The notes: a model not told the origin generated them from the letters alone. Numbered from the stretch's first letter, positions 20,241 to 32,315 are shown. The stretch is DNA of 64,000 nt from Bimastos eiseni (GCA_959347315.1 OY365809.1:41060790-41124789); one strand, 5' to 3'. Translations and numbers: made by a program.

Positions 20241-22250
20241 CTGAGGCCAAGAGGATGAAATTTCTAACACTTCATACAAATGTGTTCTTCTCTTTGTTGC
20301 CTACATTTCTTTTACATGTATGTGAGTGGAGACCAGTTTTAGAGTGGTGAATATTAAAAATAAAACAGTCTTGTGATTTAGAATAAGTCTCCAACGATGG
20401 AGAACTCTTATATAAGAGGTTCTGCTTATATAAGAGGTTCTATTTAGTTAAATTAAGACCAACGTCACCAATGTGACTCAGATTTCTTGTGTCCTTATGT
20501 CCAGAATCGAGTGAGTGAGCCAATGCTTTATATATGTTAATAAGTTCCATTTCGGCAGCTTTTTGGTTCAAATTGTTTAGTGCAACAGTTCCACCTGTTG
20601 AGACATCCAGAAAATATCAATCAATATAAGTTTATTTGACAATCAAAGAAGAATTTCACATAAAACTTTCTAATAATGATAATTTTCAATTGCATCGGAG
20701 ACCCAATTAAGGACGGAAGGGTCCCGTAAGCAGGGGCGTCTTTCCCTGCCTAAGTCATTGTAGCAACTCTTCCCTCCCAAATTTGTACTGACACGTACAC
20801 GGACTAATAGACCTATTATTCAAAGATGAATAATGGATTGAACTAAGTTAATGGCGAACACATTGACACTGTAGAATTGAACAGAATGGCTCCACTGCAA
20901 AGAATAAAAGATTTGTAAGGGTATAATACTTAAAAAATGAACTTTCCATAATTTCGCAATGATGTCTTCCCCTTACGTTTTGGGTGGAACATTTGCTTCA
21001 GGGTTTCCATGGTTTAGACGTCCCTGTCCGCAAGTTAGTGTCACCTAATAAATTAGCTATAGAGTAGTTGAGTATATTATACGTTCGCAAGCAATGGCTT
21101 CTGTTGGACCCCTCTCTTTTTATTAATTTGGAATCCAACCGGGAGATAACCGCCTTGCAACAGAACACTGCAGTCTGCTGCGTTGAATAGGCTATCCTGT
21201 AGATCAGTGCAACTCAGTGCTGAAAGTTTTTGAAAAAGTAGCGTGGTCTGCGCACCACCCCCACAGTTAGGAGTTCAAAGCCAGGCCTGGTGCTACTACA
21301 GCGTGAATAGGCGTGCATGATATGCCTAGTTTTATTTCCAAGAAGGAACTACTGACGACAATTGAGTACGGACTATTAACACATAAAGTTACTGTTGTCT
21401 CAAGGTAGTCGGTGTTGATTAGTTGTTTCGGTAGAAGGATACTTTGCGATAGCAATGATCATTAGCGGCGCCCTCTTCCTTTATCCAGGCTTGGGATTGG
21501 CACTGTCAGAATGCAACAGTGAGTGCAACAGTTGTGGGTGTTGAAGGCACAGGCTGCAATAATTAGCTAGGCCCTACAAATGCCTAGCCATTGATGCGGA
21601 AGTCCTGTATGTGAGCGATCAGTACACAGTCACTGCTTCTTTCTTGGATTACACCGTGACTAGTTTTCCAATAGTAGGCCTATACACGGATGAAAAAACT
21701 GAAAAATGAGAATGATTCTGAATGAATGAATGCATGAATAAACAAATGAATGAACGAACGAATGAATGAGTGAATGAACGATGAATTAAAGAATGGAATG
21801 AACGAATGAATGAATGAATGATTGAACGAACGAACGAACAACGAATTTTAATGATTTGACGATGAATCAGTTAATCACTTAATCGAAAAGAAACGAATTC
21901 AGCGTATGTAGGCTTCTCGTCTGATGTTAAACGGTCACCATTGTCATTCGACCCGCGGCGCTCATACACGGTGTCACGACGCGTGAACGAGTAGCCTACT
22001 AAGCCCTATCCTGGGGATTTTCGACGCCCCCTTTCGGCGAAACTGCTACTTCTCCCACAGTATCCAGGCCAGCGATATTCCACCTATGCGCGCGTTCTAA
22101 GACGTACCAAACACCGATCGCGTGTTATTTCGGTAACTGGACATAAGATGATGAGCCAATATTTAGACCTAAGCGAGTACAATTGACAACGCATCTGAGG
22201 GTTGTTCATGGAGCCGCTTCAAGCGCTGACTCCTACGTTCGGAGCGCTAC
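20241..22250. other. Mostly noncoding; nothing recognised except microsatellites
   Basis: Includes a duplicated TTATATAAGAGGTTCT at 20410-20445. No family is recognised in the short open frames. 21950-22250 becomes GC-rich ahead of the TATA box at 22254. Confidence 0.4.
21718..21842. repeat. (GAAT)n / (GAAC)n microsatellite
   Basis: An imperfect tetranucleotide array about 125 bp long. Confidence 0.9.
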
Positions 22251-22253
22251 CGA

Positions 22254-22262
22254 GAGCTATAA
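22254..22262 (+). promoter_or_regulatory. TATA box of a candidate promoter
   Basis: GAGCTATAAACATCG lies in a GC-rich, CpG-containing stretch about 145 bp upstream of the candidate first coding exon at 22403. Confidence 0.35.
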
Positions 22263-22402
22263 ACATCGCATCCGGTCTTTCCTTTCGGCTGAGATCCACT
22301 TGTCTTCTGTTTACGATGTTATCTCACTTGTAAATATTCGTCGTTGTGATAGCTGCGCGCCTGGGCGGGCTTCTAAGACAATAGCAGCAGGTGTCTTTGA
22401 AG

Positions 22403-22484
22403 ATGGACAAGGCGGTGCCATTGTCACGGGCACCTGTCCTCTTCGGTGGACCTGCACCAGACTCCAAAGTCTTCCAGGCCACAG
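22403..22484 (+). CDS. Candidate first coding exon (27 codons)
   Basis: ATG 22403 sits in a good context (GAAGATGG: purine at -3, G at +4) and opens MDKAVPLSRAPVLFGG and a further 11 codons to a donor ACAG|GTGTAAAG at 22484/22485. An in-frame TAG lies upstream (22382). It ends in phase 1, the same phase as the exon at 23255-23528, so it could splice onto the LDLa exon at 23936 as an alternative start without a signal peptide. No family is recognised. This may be a chance frame. Confidence 0.3.
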
Positions 22485-22626
22485 GTGTAAAGTAATTACA
22501 GATTTTTGTAGCGCTAACATAGGTGTACGAACCCTTTGCACTGTGTAATATAAGTGGTTGTCGTAGGCCACACGAGTAGTGAAATTGGAATATAATAATG
22601 CGTTTTATGCGAAATAATTAAGACTA

Positions 22627-22632
22627 ATTGAT

Positions 22633-22666
<34 letters not shown>
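22627..22666. repeat. (GATT)n microsatellite
   Basis: About ten tandem copies. Confidence 0.9.
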
Positions 22667-22667
<1 letters not shown>

Positions 22668-23161
22668 GCGAGTTACTTTGTTAGTCAACATGTCAGGGAA
22701 GAGTGTATGCAGGAATGATTGAAAACTGGAGTGAGTAATTGAATATTATTATTGAATGTAGAAGTGAATAAGTGAATCAATTGCATTAGAAATAAAAGAA
22801 TGTGCTAGAGTAGTTTAGCGCGTTACTGAGTCCATGGTTAATTAGTGGTAATTTGGGAACTCTCTTCGACAAGTGAAACAAAGATCTGTCCCAAATTAAT
22901 CTCATTTTAAATAAAAGTTGTTGCGTGATACAATCAGAGACATTTGGAATAGCGCTGTGAGAGGAAGTAGCATACCTTAGGCGACACAATTATTATTCAG
23001 TGTTTTCTATCCACGCAAATGTCTGATGTCCGTAGACATTGCCGTGATGCATATCTAACGGAAGGAACTAAATATAGTCCTTCTAAATGACAGGTCAGAC
23101 TTCTTCACTGATAAGAGTTTTCGCACGTTGTCTATTTCCGTCCTCTTACGATTTCTGGTGC

Positions 23162-23168
23162 TATAAAA
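23162..23168 (+). promoter_or_regulatory. TATA box of the LDLa-protein gene
   Basis: TATAAAA lies about 93 bp before the ATG at 23255. A start site about 30 bp downstream (near 23192) would make 23255 the first ATG of the message; the ATG at 23087 would lie upstream of transcription. Confidence 0.5.
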
Positions 23169-23254
23169 CTCGAGGCTGCTCTCTTTGCACCAGGTATTCC
23201 GAGACAACGAAGTCGCAGGTACATTATAATAAAATCGACGCCGGCTGCAGTAAG

Positions 23255-23528
23255 ATGAACAACGTTAGCCCAGCTCAACTGACTCTGCTGTTGGTTACGG
23301 TTCTTGCCGGGTTTTCTTTGGTGCAGGGTAACAGAGGACGGTTACTGAGGCAGGTGCTGATGGATGAGGGTTTCGATGGAGTGGAGGAAGAACCGTGGAA
23401 GGATACGGATCGCCACTGGACGAGGACGAGGTCGAAGCGACTGGAAGCTCCGCTTCCACCTTCTGAAGCAAACAGCAGAGACGATGAACGAGTTCTCGCT
23501 CATGCAGAAAACAATAACGGAAAAATAG
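23255..23528 (+). CDS. Secreted LDLa-domain protein, exon 1 (signal peptide and linker)
   Basis: ATG 23255 is chosen because it follows the TATA box and starts a clear signal peptide: a short polar N-terminus, then LTLLLVTVLAGFSLV and a likely cleavage near VQG. The mature part is acidic and basic (EEEPWKDTD, RTRSKR), and the RSKR motif could be a furin-type processing site. The exon ends at a donor ATAG|GTGAAT (23528/23529) in phase 1, which joins exactly to the acceptor at 23936 to make a Glu codon. The ORF upstream to 23087 is open but not needed. The gene runs rightwards; later exons were not found. Its role is unknown; a processed neuropeptide-like or ligand precursor with an LDLa module is possible. 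Confidence 0.6.
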
Positions 23529-23580
23529 GTGAATTGAATGCACATTTAATGCAAATAACATAAACACGTAGACCTGCTAC

Positions 23581-23669
23581 TCGTCGTCGTCTTCATTATC
23601 ATCATCATCATCATCATCATCATCGTCATCGTTATCGTCATCGTCGTCGTCGTCGTCATCATCATCATT
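23581..23669. repeat. (ATC/GTC)n microsatellite in intron
   Basis: Trinucleotide array in the intron of the LDLa-protein gene. Confidence 0.9.
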
Positions 23670-23935
23670 TGAAATCGGCTCTTGATAATGAACAATGATA
23701 ATAGTAATAGAATACTATTATCGTTGCACATTAAATTTTGTCAAATGACGATTCATCATCAATCAACGGCGTTGAGCAATTGAGAGTGAAGGACTCGCTC
23801 GAGGTCATCTTCGTCATCGTTGACCTATATACATATGTATACATATACATACATGTATATATATATTTGGCCGGAACTTTGATTTGATTAGACCAGACTT
23901 GACCTGAATTGATCAGATAATGTATACTTGCCCAG

Positions 23936-24096
23936 AGTGTCCGCTGAGTGAGGATGGCCACCGATTGTTCTTCTGCCCCACCCCAGATGACCAGGGCGCC
24001 ATCACCTGCATCGATGACCACGACCTCTGCGACCGAAAGAGGCACTGCTTCAACGGAGAAGACGAGGATGAGACTGTCTGCATGTTCCATCGAATG
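23936..24096 (+). CDS. Secreted LDLa-domain protein, exon 2 (LDL-receptor class A domain)
   Basis: The acceptor TTGCCCAG (to 23935) and donor CGAATG|GTAGGT (24096/24097) bound a 161-bp exon entering in phase 1 and leaving in phase 0. It encodes one LDLa module: six cysteines from ECPLSED to DETVC, with the calcium-cage region DLCDRKRHCFNGEDED in place of the usual DG..DC..GSDE. LDLa modules bind calcium and act in extracellular ligand binding. The exon continues VCMFHRM, so the protein goes on in later exons. Single LDLa modules in small secreted precursors occur in Jelly-belly-like ligands and in some insect prohormones; I cannot choose between these. Confidence 0.75.
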
Positions 24097-26315
24097 GTAG
24101 GTCTACGCTATACCCCATGTCGACCCTGGGCGATATATAAATGCTCGAATTCATTACATTACAATACGTCCGGTGATATTTTGTTAACAAAAACGAAAGC
24201 CAGAAGTTGAAATATAATCATGAACGAAAGCTGGAATTTCTTACAGAACGAAAGTAATTTTAATTCTTGCGACGTTTCAGTTGAGCTGAAGAAGAGCAAG
24301 ATCGCACGCGATCCAAACACATAATCCATCCATGAGCACCTGGGACAAAATATTAGACTACTTGAGCTGTCCTAATATTACTAGTAGAAATTATTACATC
24401 GAGGCTCGGTTGATATGCGCGTGACGATCTTGATGTAATAATAATAATACCAGACATGCGATTCGTTGTCTAAATATATTTGTTTAATTTCCTTTTACGA
24501 ACAACCTCAGCTGCGTAGGCCTATACAATGTAGGCTACCATTTGATTCTGGGTTTGATCGTTAAACTTCTAAGTTAGGCCTATGTGCTTTAGAAAATGCT
24601 ATCCAGCGGCATACAGGATAATTCGTATTAGGGATTTTTTACATTTTGACGAAGATGCAGGCAGATCTACAATTCCAAATAGATTTTGAACAACTTTAAA
24701 AAGTGAAAAACCTTAAAAATCTAAATATCACTTTTTGGGTTTTATGCTTTAAAATGTCCTAAATATCTTATGTTATTTTAAAAAAATCGGATTATAGGCC
24801 CACAGCCCTGGAAAAACCCCTAGCCTCGAAAAAGCGCTTACAAAGTTTTCCAGTCTGCAATTGCGATTACCACACGGTGCTGTATGGAGTTTATGTTTGC
24901 TCTTGTAGACCCTCAATTACATCCGGGTACTGATGGGAGCAATCTACGGACTGACGAGATCTGTTGTATAGTTTTAGATTGAATCGTATTTAAAATTCAA
25001 TGTCTGTCTTCGTTTAAATAAACATAAAATGTCGCAATGCTGGTTCAATTGTGATTAGTAACTACTTCTATAGCGCCGGTAGCTAATACACAAGGCATAA
25101 GATGGCCTCCTAAATAATGATAGGTCTGGAGAATAAAAACTGACTTTCAGTATTGTGCCTGGTAAAAATTCACGGTTAGGTCTGCTTCATGTTTGGACTT
25201 AGGACTAAGCTCATGTTAGTAATTGGCAGCCAATCTAATCCGTGAACGATTGAACGTTGATTGCTGGGTAATAGTATTCGGCAACTTGTTCAATTAAGGG
25301 CACACGATCGACACAAGAGATTATGGGGCATGGCCAATTTGAAATTACTACGCTTCTCTTTCACGCAGAAGCCACATTGAAAAGATACAACCATCATTAG
25401 AGTAAGCATAGATCTATAGTTATCTTGAACAATTGTCTTGGTGGGACAATTTCTTAAATGTTCGACTGCACTGAACCACACCAGACGTGTCCATACCATC
25501 CCTAAAGGTTAATTCCCACGTCACCAATGTTGTTCGTTGTAATTATTGTGTGATGTAGTTTAATGTAGACCCTAGGACTCCAAAATTCTCAGCTCAACAC
25601 AAAGGCCAAGTCAGGAAGCCAGACAATTCACCGACTAAAATATTATAGTATCAAATTCTATCCGAAAATCCCAGATTGTTTGGTCCGATCCGGTGCCAAG
25701 TCAGCGGTCAAAGGCAGAGACCGTTGAGGATGGTGGTTGTGGGGTAACGCGGGAGTATAATCTATATAAGATGGCCAGAGGTGAGTGGCAGGCTGCAGAG
25801 ACGACTGCAAGCGATGAAACGGTGAATAATCAGACGACGAAATAAGAGAATGAGTGAACAGAGAAACATTATAGCAGCTGATAGAAGCGGGTAGAAGTTT
25901 AGAAAAGGCACGTACAAAGTTTATTTTTTTCTCATCATCTGTATATTGAAAGATGATATTCTGGCAATCGTCAGCATTTGTGCTGATAGTCTTCGAGTCT
26001 CTTGATTCGCATCATTATCAGGCCTGATGAGGATTACAAAACTGATCGTTTGTGATGACGTATAAATAAATACTAACTTCTGTTTGTACATGTATCACTG
26101 TTGAGTATCATTAAAGAAAGTTTCATCCTTCGTTGCTGAAATGTGTTTTAAGATAAAAATATTTGTTTAAATAGTTATTCCATAACAAACTCAGTGAGAC
26201 TATCCGAAGGGTGAACTCCTCATGCTGCTTTTTTCAGTGAACTAACATAATAACAGTTATAAAGCACCACTCAAAGAGATAATTGATAGTTTACGCGCCA
26301 AACTAATCGGGTGTG
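24097..26315. other. Intron or intergenic stretch, nothing recognised
   Basis: No further exon of the LDLa gene could be identified. Short frames lack recognisable family features. Confidence 0.4.
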
Positions 26316-26530
26316 GCACACGGGACTTGGCCGATTTGTGAGAGCGGTCGGTCCGTAACGCTCAGTGTGCGCTGAGTGAGCGGGTTCGACCCTCGTCTGA
26401 GGCGTCACTGTGTAGGGACCCTGAGAAAACCCTTCATGTGCACGCGCTCCACATTACTACTGCAATTGCGCCGTCGAGGCAAAATTGTTGGAAGAAGGGA
26501 TATCAAATTCAAGGTTAAATAAATAAACAA
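26316..26530 (+). mobile_element. tRNA-derived SINE, family 1, copy 2
   Basis: It contains an A-box-like TGTGAGAGCGGTCGGTC, the B-box GGTTCGACC (26384-26392), the block GGCGTCACTGTGTAGGGAC, a body with CAATTGCGCCGTCGAGGC and an A-rich tail ending AAATAAATAAAC. It is closely related to 32013-32250 and to the reverse of 13935-14185. Confidence 0.85.
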
Positions 26531-27984
26531 TAGGGCCTACATATAGGCATGATGGCTTAATGGCCAGTTATACAACGTTCGCGTGGGTGCATTATTCGCG
26601 AGAGAAGTGTAGTCTTATTGATTTTCTTAGAACTACAGTCTTGACTCAAATGAATAACAACTAAAGCCAACGCTTGATTGAAGCGACGAAAGAAACAATC
26701 GCAACCTTCATTAAATTATAATTTAAAAATTAAACGCATAAATGTTCGAAGCAGTTGCAGAACTACGAAGATGAAAGATGATCGATAAGGCAAAAATAAA
26801 TCAACCATCATAAAAGTTACTATTTAACAATAACACTCAGAAATATTTGAAGTCGTTGCAGATATATAAAGATGAATAATAAGGAAAAAGAAAACACGGA
26901 AATTAGAGATAATAATCTAGCATTGCAATGTTGAAACAGTGCAATACAAAAATGTTTGAATTAGTAGCAGAACTATGCAGTGTTAATGACTAAAAAAGCA
27001 TGCTTCAACCTCTGTGAAATTACAATCTTACATTGAACGCTAAATTGTTCTAAGCAGCAGCAGAATTTGTATAGTGGTGGTAACCCATATATTTAAGCCT
27101 GTATGTTTTCGTAATCGTAATTTTTTATTTTTATTTTATAGACAAGCAGCCTTGATTCTTTGAAATCAATTCTTTTTGCAGCAGAACGGTTCACAGGCCT
27201 TTGTCTTTAAGTAGAAGATTCCGCGGCCCGGATATTTATTTGCGCTGAGGCCCATGCTCTGTAACACGTCTGTGCTCTCCGTGCAATTGTCCTGTAAAAA
27301 TTATACAATACCACGGATTTAAGTTTGCGGCAAATAAGTAAGCAGCAAAATTTAACCGTGCTATTATGTCATTTCTAAGATCTTTACGATAACCTAAGTG
27401 ACATGAACCTAAGTGACAACGTTTAAAGCGTAACTTCAAGGAAAAGCTCATGACTAGCGCTCCCGACCCGACAAGGAGAACATTCCTTCAAACAGAATAG
27501 ATGTTAGTTACATGCGGAACAGAGGAGATGGGTTGATTAGCTCGGCTCTAGCTTTAATAAGAAGGCTGCTTCAGGTTACAGGCTTTCTACAGAAACTGCT
27601 GTACTGATCTGTAAAAAAGCAAAAAGAGCACCCTGATCGGCCGAACGAGGGACCTGCAACCAGGATGTATAATCAGCCGATATAAGATGGGGTAATTCCA
27701 ACCAAGTAGTTAAACTCATTAAAGTCTCAAAAAGTAATAATGATAGTAAAAATAATTTTATAGGCCGAGTCTAATATTAATAATAATTATACCTGACAAG
27801 CAAATCGGAATATCAAACACAGTGGCATGAAGTTTCTGCGGTTTAGAAACAAAGAAAGGTGCGTCTGCACTTGTTGCTTTTTGGTAAGCAACCTATTGGG
27901 GAAGATTGGACTAGCGGTGGCAATTTTAATTAAGGTATCTAGTATTTAAGATATCTGATGCTAGATTTACAAGGTCTATTGATG
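26531..27984. other. AT-rich stretch, nothing recognised
   Basis: Short blocks such as AGCAGTTGCAGAACTA recur loosely between 26745 and 27070 (GAAGCAGTTGCAG, GAAGTCGTTGCAG, GAATTAGTAGCAG, TAAGCAGCAGCAG), each preceded by an AAATGTTYGAA-like word about 95-130 bp apart. This suggests an old, decayed tandem repeat. Confidence 0.4.
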
Positions 27985-28822
27985 TAGAATTAGATGATGT
28001 AATGGATGCTATATCGGAACATGCAAGGAAACAGGTGTCGTGGGGGTATGGTGTGTGCGAATGATCTTATAGTGGTTGATACGGAGGACGCAGGGATAGA
28101 AACACGATTTCCTGGTTGGCAGGGAGCATTGGAAAGCAAGGAACTTAAGAAACATCAATAAAACAGAAACCATGGTCTGCTCCAAGTCGGATAAAACGAT
28201 ATTGATCAAAGACAGGGCTGAAATTTGTTGAAGCAAACTGAAAATCTTAAACACCTCGAATCGGTAATGAATGCTAAGGGAGGCTGTGCGCATGATGTCA
28301 AGAACAAGATAAAGACAGATTGGCAAAATTGGAAGGACTTGACGGGTGTATTGTAGGCCTAGAACATCATAATGCCGATTCATCTCAAGTCAAAGGTTTA
28401 TAAAACAACGATAAGACCGGCGATGATCTATAGAGCAGAGACATGGACACTGACGAATAAAAAAGAAGGATTATTAGAGAGAACGGAGATGAGAATTCTG
28501 AGGTTGATTCTTGGAGTATCACTTAGGGATAAAAAAAGGGAGCGAAGACATCAGAAAGACGCTGAGAGTGGCATGCATAACGGAAAAAGTACGAGAAACT
28601 AGAATGAGATGGTACGGTCATGTAGTGAGAAGAGAGGACGAAAGCCGCTTTAAAAGAATTATGAGAGCGGTTGTAAATGGGCGACGCAGTCGAGTACGAC
28701 AGAAGAAGAGGTGGGAAGATATGATACGAAAGGACCTGAAGACTCTAAAATTGAAAATGAAGACACTCGTGACAGAGTCAAGTAGAGAAGAAGGATCCGT
28801 GTGGCTGACGACTCCATTGTGA
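27985..28822 (+). pseudogene. Relic of an RTE/BovB-like reverse transcriptase C-terminus
   Basis: Across shifting frames one can follow the last part of a non-LTR reverse transcriptase. The catalytic box reads CANDLIVV, where intact elements have ADD. Then come GGCAHDVKNKI..WQNW, LKSKVYKTTIRPAMIYRAE, LLERTEMRILRLILGVSLRD, and finally RMRWYGHVVRREDESR and the GRRSRVRQKKRWEDMI block. The change of frame near 28530 falls in a run of seven A. Stops occur between 28130 and 28360. The copy is 5'-truncated and cannot be active. Confidence 0.85.
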
Positions 28823-28964
28823 GGGATTAATTCAAGCCTGAAGGAGAAATATTGATGTAGAGCTGGCGGTTTATAATAAGATATTTCTGATATTTTAAAA
28901 TGCAAGTTCTCTGTGCGTCAGATATTGAGTTCACGGTTACGATGTTTAGCGGTCAGTCGGTTAC

Positions 28965-29805
28965 ATGACATATAATTACGCGACACTGAGTCGCGCGACA
29001 CTTAAATAACGACACTTAGCCTCGATGACACTTAATCTCGCGACACTTAATCTCGACGACACTTTATCTCGCGACACTTAGTCTCGCGACATATAATCGC
29101 GCGACACTTAATCTCAAATCACAACTAGTTTGTACCATTATTAATTTATGTGGTGACAAATAATTAAGTTTAACTAGAAGCCGCATTAATAATTTGAATG
29201 CGGTTTCAATGGGAGCGGGAATGATTACAACATCTTGAGTTAGAATAACTATAAATTCCTTTACCAAAAGGTTTGATGAAAAGGATCTGTTTAACTAGAA
29301 GCTGGATCGATAAAAAATGCTAAACTGAAGCATAGAACGATAATTAAATATAAACTGGAATGATGAAATTAATACTTTTCATTCATCCAGATTCTTATTA
29401 AAAATAATAGGGATCTTTTCCTCACTTACACCACCATCAAGACCTACATAATATCACCAATCCGCCTTCTTGTGAAACATAACTCTCTTCAGCAATCCTG
29501 CAGCTTCTAGTCAAACAGGAATACTTTTAGCATTCCCACTTTAATTTCGGCATAAATCTGTTCATCATCCCAGCTTCCACTTGAACCGCATTCTTCTCAT
29601 CAATCCAGCTTTTATTTGATAGTGCATTTTATTCCGTAAATATGCTAAACTCCTAGAATAATTATGCATAGGAGAATCGAGCTCAATTGAACCAAGTTCT
29701 ATTGAACGCGATTAAGTGCCGCGCGATTATACGTCGCGAGACTAAGTGTCGCGAGATTAAGTGTCTTCGAGATTTAGTATCGTCGAGATTATGAGTCGTC
29801 GAGAT
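28965..29805. mobile_element. Foldback element with arms of CGCGACACTTAATCT units
   Basis: The left arm (28965-29118) repeats units such as CTCGCGACACTTAATCTCG; the right arm (29698-29803) is its inverse (CGCGAGATTAAGTGTC). The interior contains TTTAACTAGAAGCTGGAT facing inverted relatives (CAGCTTCTAGTCAAACAGG, ATCCAGCTTTTATTTGAT). The same internal module occurs in the elements at 54371 and 57835. No protein is encoded; ends are approximate and no target duplication was found. Confidence 0.7.
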
Positions 29806-31014
29806 TAACAAGATGTCAGGATTTAGATCATAGAGATGCCAACTTTCTTACAGGTGTGTTATTTGGATCTGAACAACGGGAACGAGACAGGAAGCAGGGT
29901 GTACGAATCGACTTAACGAAGTACACAACGGCCCTGTAATGGCTGCAACCGAGCGTGAGGTCCATAACTGTACGAAAATGACAACCATATTAATATTAGA
30001 TCTATTTTTAAAAAAGCAACCAAAATCATCGCCTGTCTTATCGACACTATATATTTATTTAAAAAATCGCACAGCACCGGCTCTCAATTAATAACAACAA
30101 TTAATCAAATATGCTTGAAACCCTAATATGGGTTGAGGTAGGACGTACCTGTAGAGTAAAGGCAGTATTTGAATTACTGTCAAATTAGAAAAGGGGGATT
30201 GAAAATATTAACATGTCCAGATATACCAACTAGAATTTTGCGAACCTAACACCTGTATAGGGGTTAAATTGTAGAGCGCAACTATGGGTGTGGGTACCAC
30301 TGAAAGCGGAGTTGAGCTTGCTTGACCCCATGGTATTTTTATAATTGGCAGACAGGGTTGAAAAATAAGCTGGAGAATTGAACCCTTACAACCCTTTGAC
30401 AATTTGATCACTGCAGTAAAGGATGACACATTGGCGTGAAGAGCAGTCGAAAGCGAGATCGATTCCAGTTACTCCTCGCGGTTGACTTGTCCTCCATTCG
30501 CTAGCCGGGGTTTAAATCAGACGAATAACGTGATCAAAGTCTTGCAAGGCTGCCGTACCGTTAAATTCGTGAACTGTCCAAAGCGCGCAGGGCAAAAGCG
30601 CGCCGACAAACGTGCGCATAAAGATGTCAGATCAAACTAGTTTTCTGTTTCACGTTAGTTTAATAGTAGAAGCACAAAAAGTATACTAGTTGAACTGATA
30701 TTGATAGACACCCCGACAAAAACGCGCCAGACATAAGCGCGCAATCAGTCTTTTGTCTTGCGCGATTTCGTTACCGCACCTTTCCAGTTGTAAACACTAC
30801 AAAGTATAGCATTGTCATATATATATAATTCATATATATATCATATATATATTACATATATATATAACTCGCATGTATGTTGTTCTATATGTTACGAATG
30901 AATTAAAGAAACCTGTTCAGAGAAGATCTCTGCGCTAGTCTACATGATGTTAAATGTCATTTCAATGAGTGTTAGAACAGTTAGTAAAGCAGTGCACAGC
31001 GAGCTAAAAGAGCC
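29806..31014. other. Noncoding stretch, nothing firm
   Basis: 30570-30780 carries GCGCGCCGACAAACG-like words (near 30598 and 30713) resembling the arm units of the foldback elements. 30816-30866 is an AT microsatellite. Confidence 0.4.
30816..30866. repeat. (AT)n microsatellite
   Basis: Interrupted ATATAT arrays. Confidence 0.9.
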
Positions 31015-31250
31015 ATCAATGGTTGACCAACGCACAAGCGTGGAACCAACTAACGGATACCCGCCAACAGCTGATAGATAGATGGCATTGATGTTCAGAG
31101 TCTCTGGGCCAAGTTACGTCGAAGGGTAGAGCAACAACGTCGATCGTTGACACGGAACGGGATCGACGAGTAGACCCTCACTGTTGAAGATGACGCACGG
31201 CCGGATGTTCGTCGAGATACAAGGAGGATGTGGAATAGGCATTCGTCATT
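31015..31250 (+). repeat. Dispersed repeat Y, copy 1
   Basis: Aligns with 58775-59010 over about 230 bp: CCAACGCACAAGCGTGGAA, GATGTTCAGAGTCTCTGGGC, TGAAGATGACGC and GTTCGTCG are shared with small changes. The second copy is joined on its left to the AGCGCC repeat, so both may be parts of one longer family. Confidence 0.75.
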
Positions 31251-32012
31251 TGTTGATCTGTGGATTGAATGGCTACCCGTGACCATCGGTCGAGGTAACT
31301 CCAGTTATATATTGGAATATTCGTTAGAGAGATGCTGAAGGTGTGTTGAAGAAAAAGAATAAGGTTTGTCTTACATAGGTATAGAGGACTAGTCTGGGTC
31401 CCGGTTCAGTTGGCAGCATTATAGTTTCCCACTCGATTTAATGGGATTATATAAGTAAACTTATACATGGCCTCCGGTCGCTTTTTATGAGATTGTGAGA
31501 CTTCCATTTTGAATAATCGAATAAGGTTAAATTGTATGAACGATAAGTTACAACTTACAAGTATTCACACTTGGTATTAAGGCTGAAATGAAGAACATGC
31601 AATGATATAAACAGCCACTGATGAAACAAACGGTTTATGAAATCAGGCAATCGAAAGTTTTGTCTCCGTTTGAGATATGAATCACCCAACTCCGTAACTT
31701 CATAGCTGTGATGATCACAAGAACAAATGTCGACGCTTTATATTGTTTAGACATAGGCCCTAAGCAAAATAGGAAACAATACTTACTGTTCAGAAACAAA
31801 TCAAAGTGATAATATGATACACTGCGTTGCAGTATTACAATAATGCTCAATCATAAAATTAGCTAAAATTAAATAATCATAGAGATAATAATAAAAAATA
31901 GCTTGCCCAAAATAACGATAAACATGATAATAAAGCTATGATACGAGAAGAACAGTTCCTTTAGGTAGTCTGGGAGGCAGACACGTGTACGATGTCTTCA
32001 CGGCTGATCATA
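31251..32012. other. Noncoding stretch, nothing recognised
   Basis: AT-rich with short open frames only. Later exons of lipase-like gene A would be expected somewhere here, but none could be identified. Confidence 0.4.
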
Positions 32013-32250
32013 ACACAGTGACCGATCGGTTACAGCGGTCAGCCAGTAACGTTCAGTGTACGCTGACCGAGCGGGTTCGACCCTCGTCCGGGGAGTCACT
32101 GTGTAGGGACCTTGAGCAAGTCCTTCGCGCGTAATTGCTCTGCAGAACAACTGCAACTGCGCCGTCGAGGCTTGTGTGCACTTCTGAGCAAAAAATGGTG
32201 TTGGAAGAAGGGCAATATCAAAATTTGGAAATAAATAAACAAATAAAAAT
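32013..32250 (+). mobile_element. tRNA-derived SINE, family 1, copy 3
   Basis: The best preserved copy: A-box-like GGTTACAGCGGTCAGCC, B-box GGTTCGACC (32075-32083), CACTGTGTAGGGACCTTGAG, GCAGAACAACTGCAACTGCG, TTGGAAGAAGGGCAATATC and an AAATAAATAAACAAATAAA tail. It ends about 65 bp from the last found exon of gene A, on the opposite strand. Confidence 0.9.
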
Positions 32251-32315
32251 AGCTGATGCTTGTGGCTTAAATTTACAATCAAATACGTTAAGTTCATCGT
32301 CTGTTGAATTCTTAC

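Noticed and set aside
26316..26400. A tRNA gene, because of clear A- and B-box-like sequences.
   Set aside because: No acceptor stem or anticodon arm can be formed, and the same sequence occurs three times with a common tRNA-unrelated body; it is a SINE.
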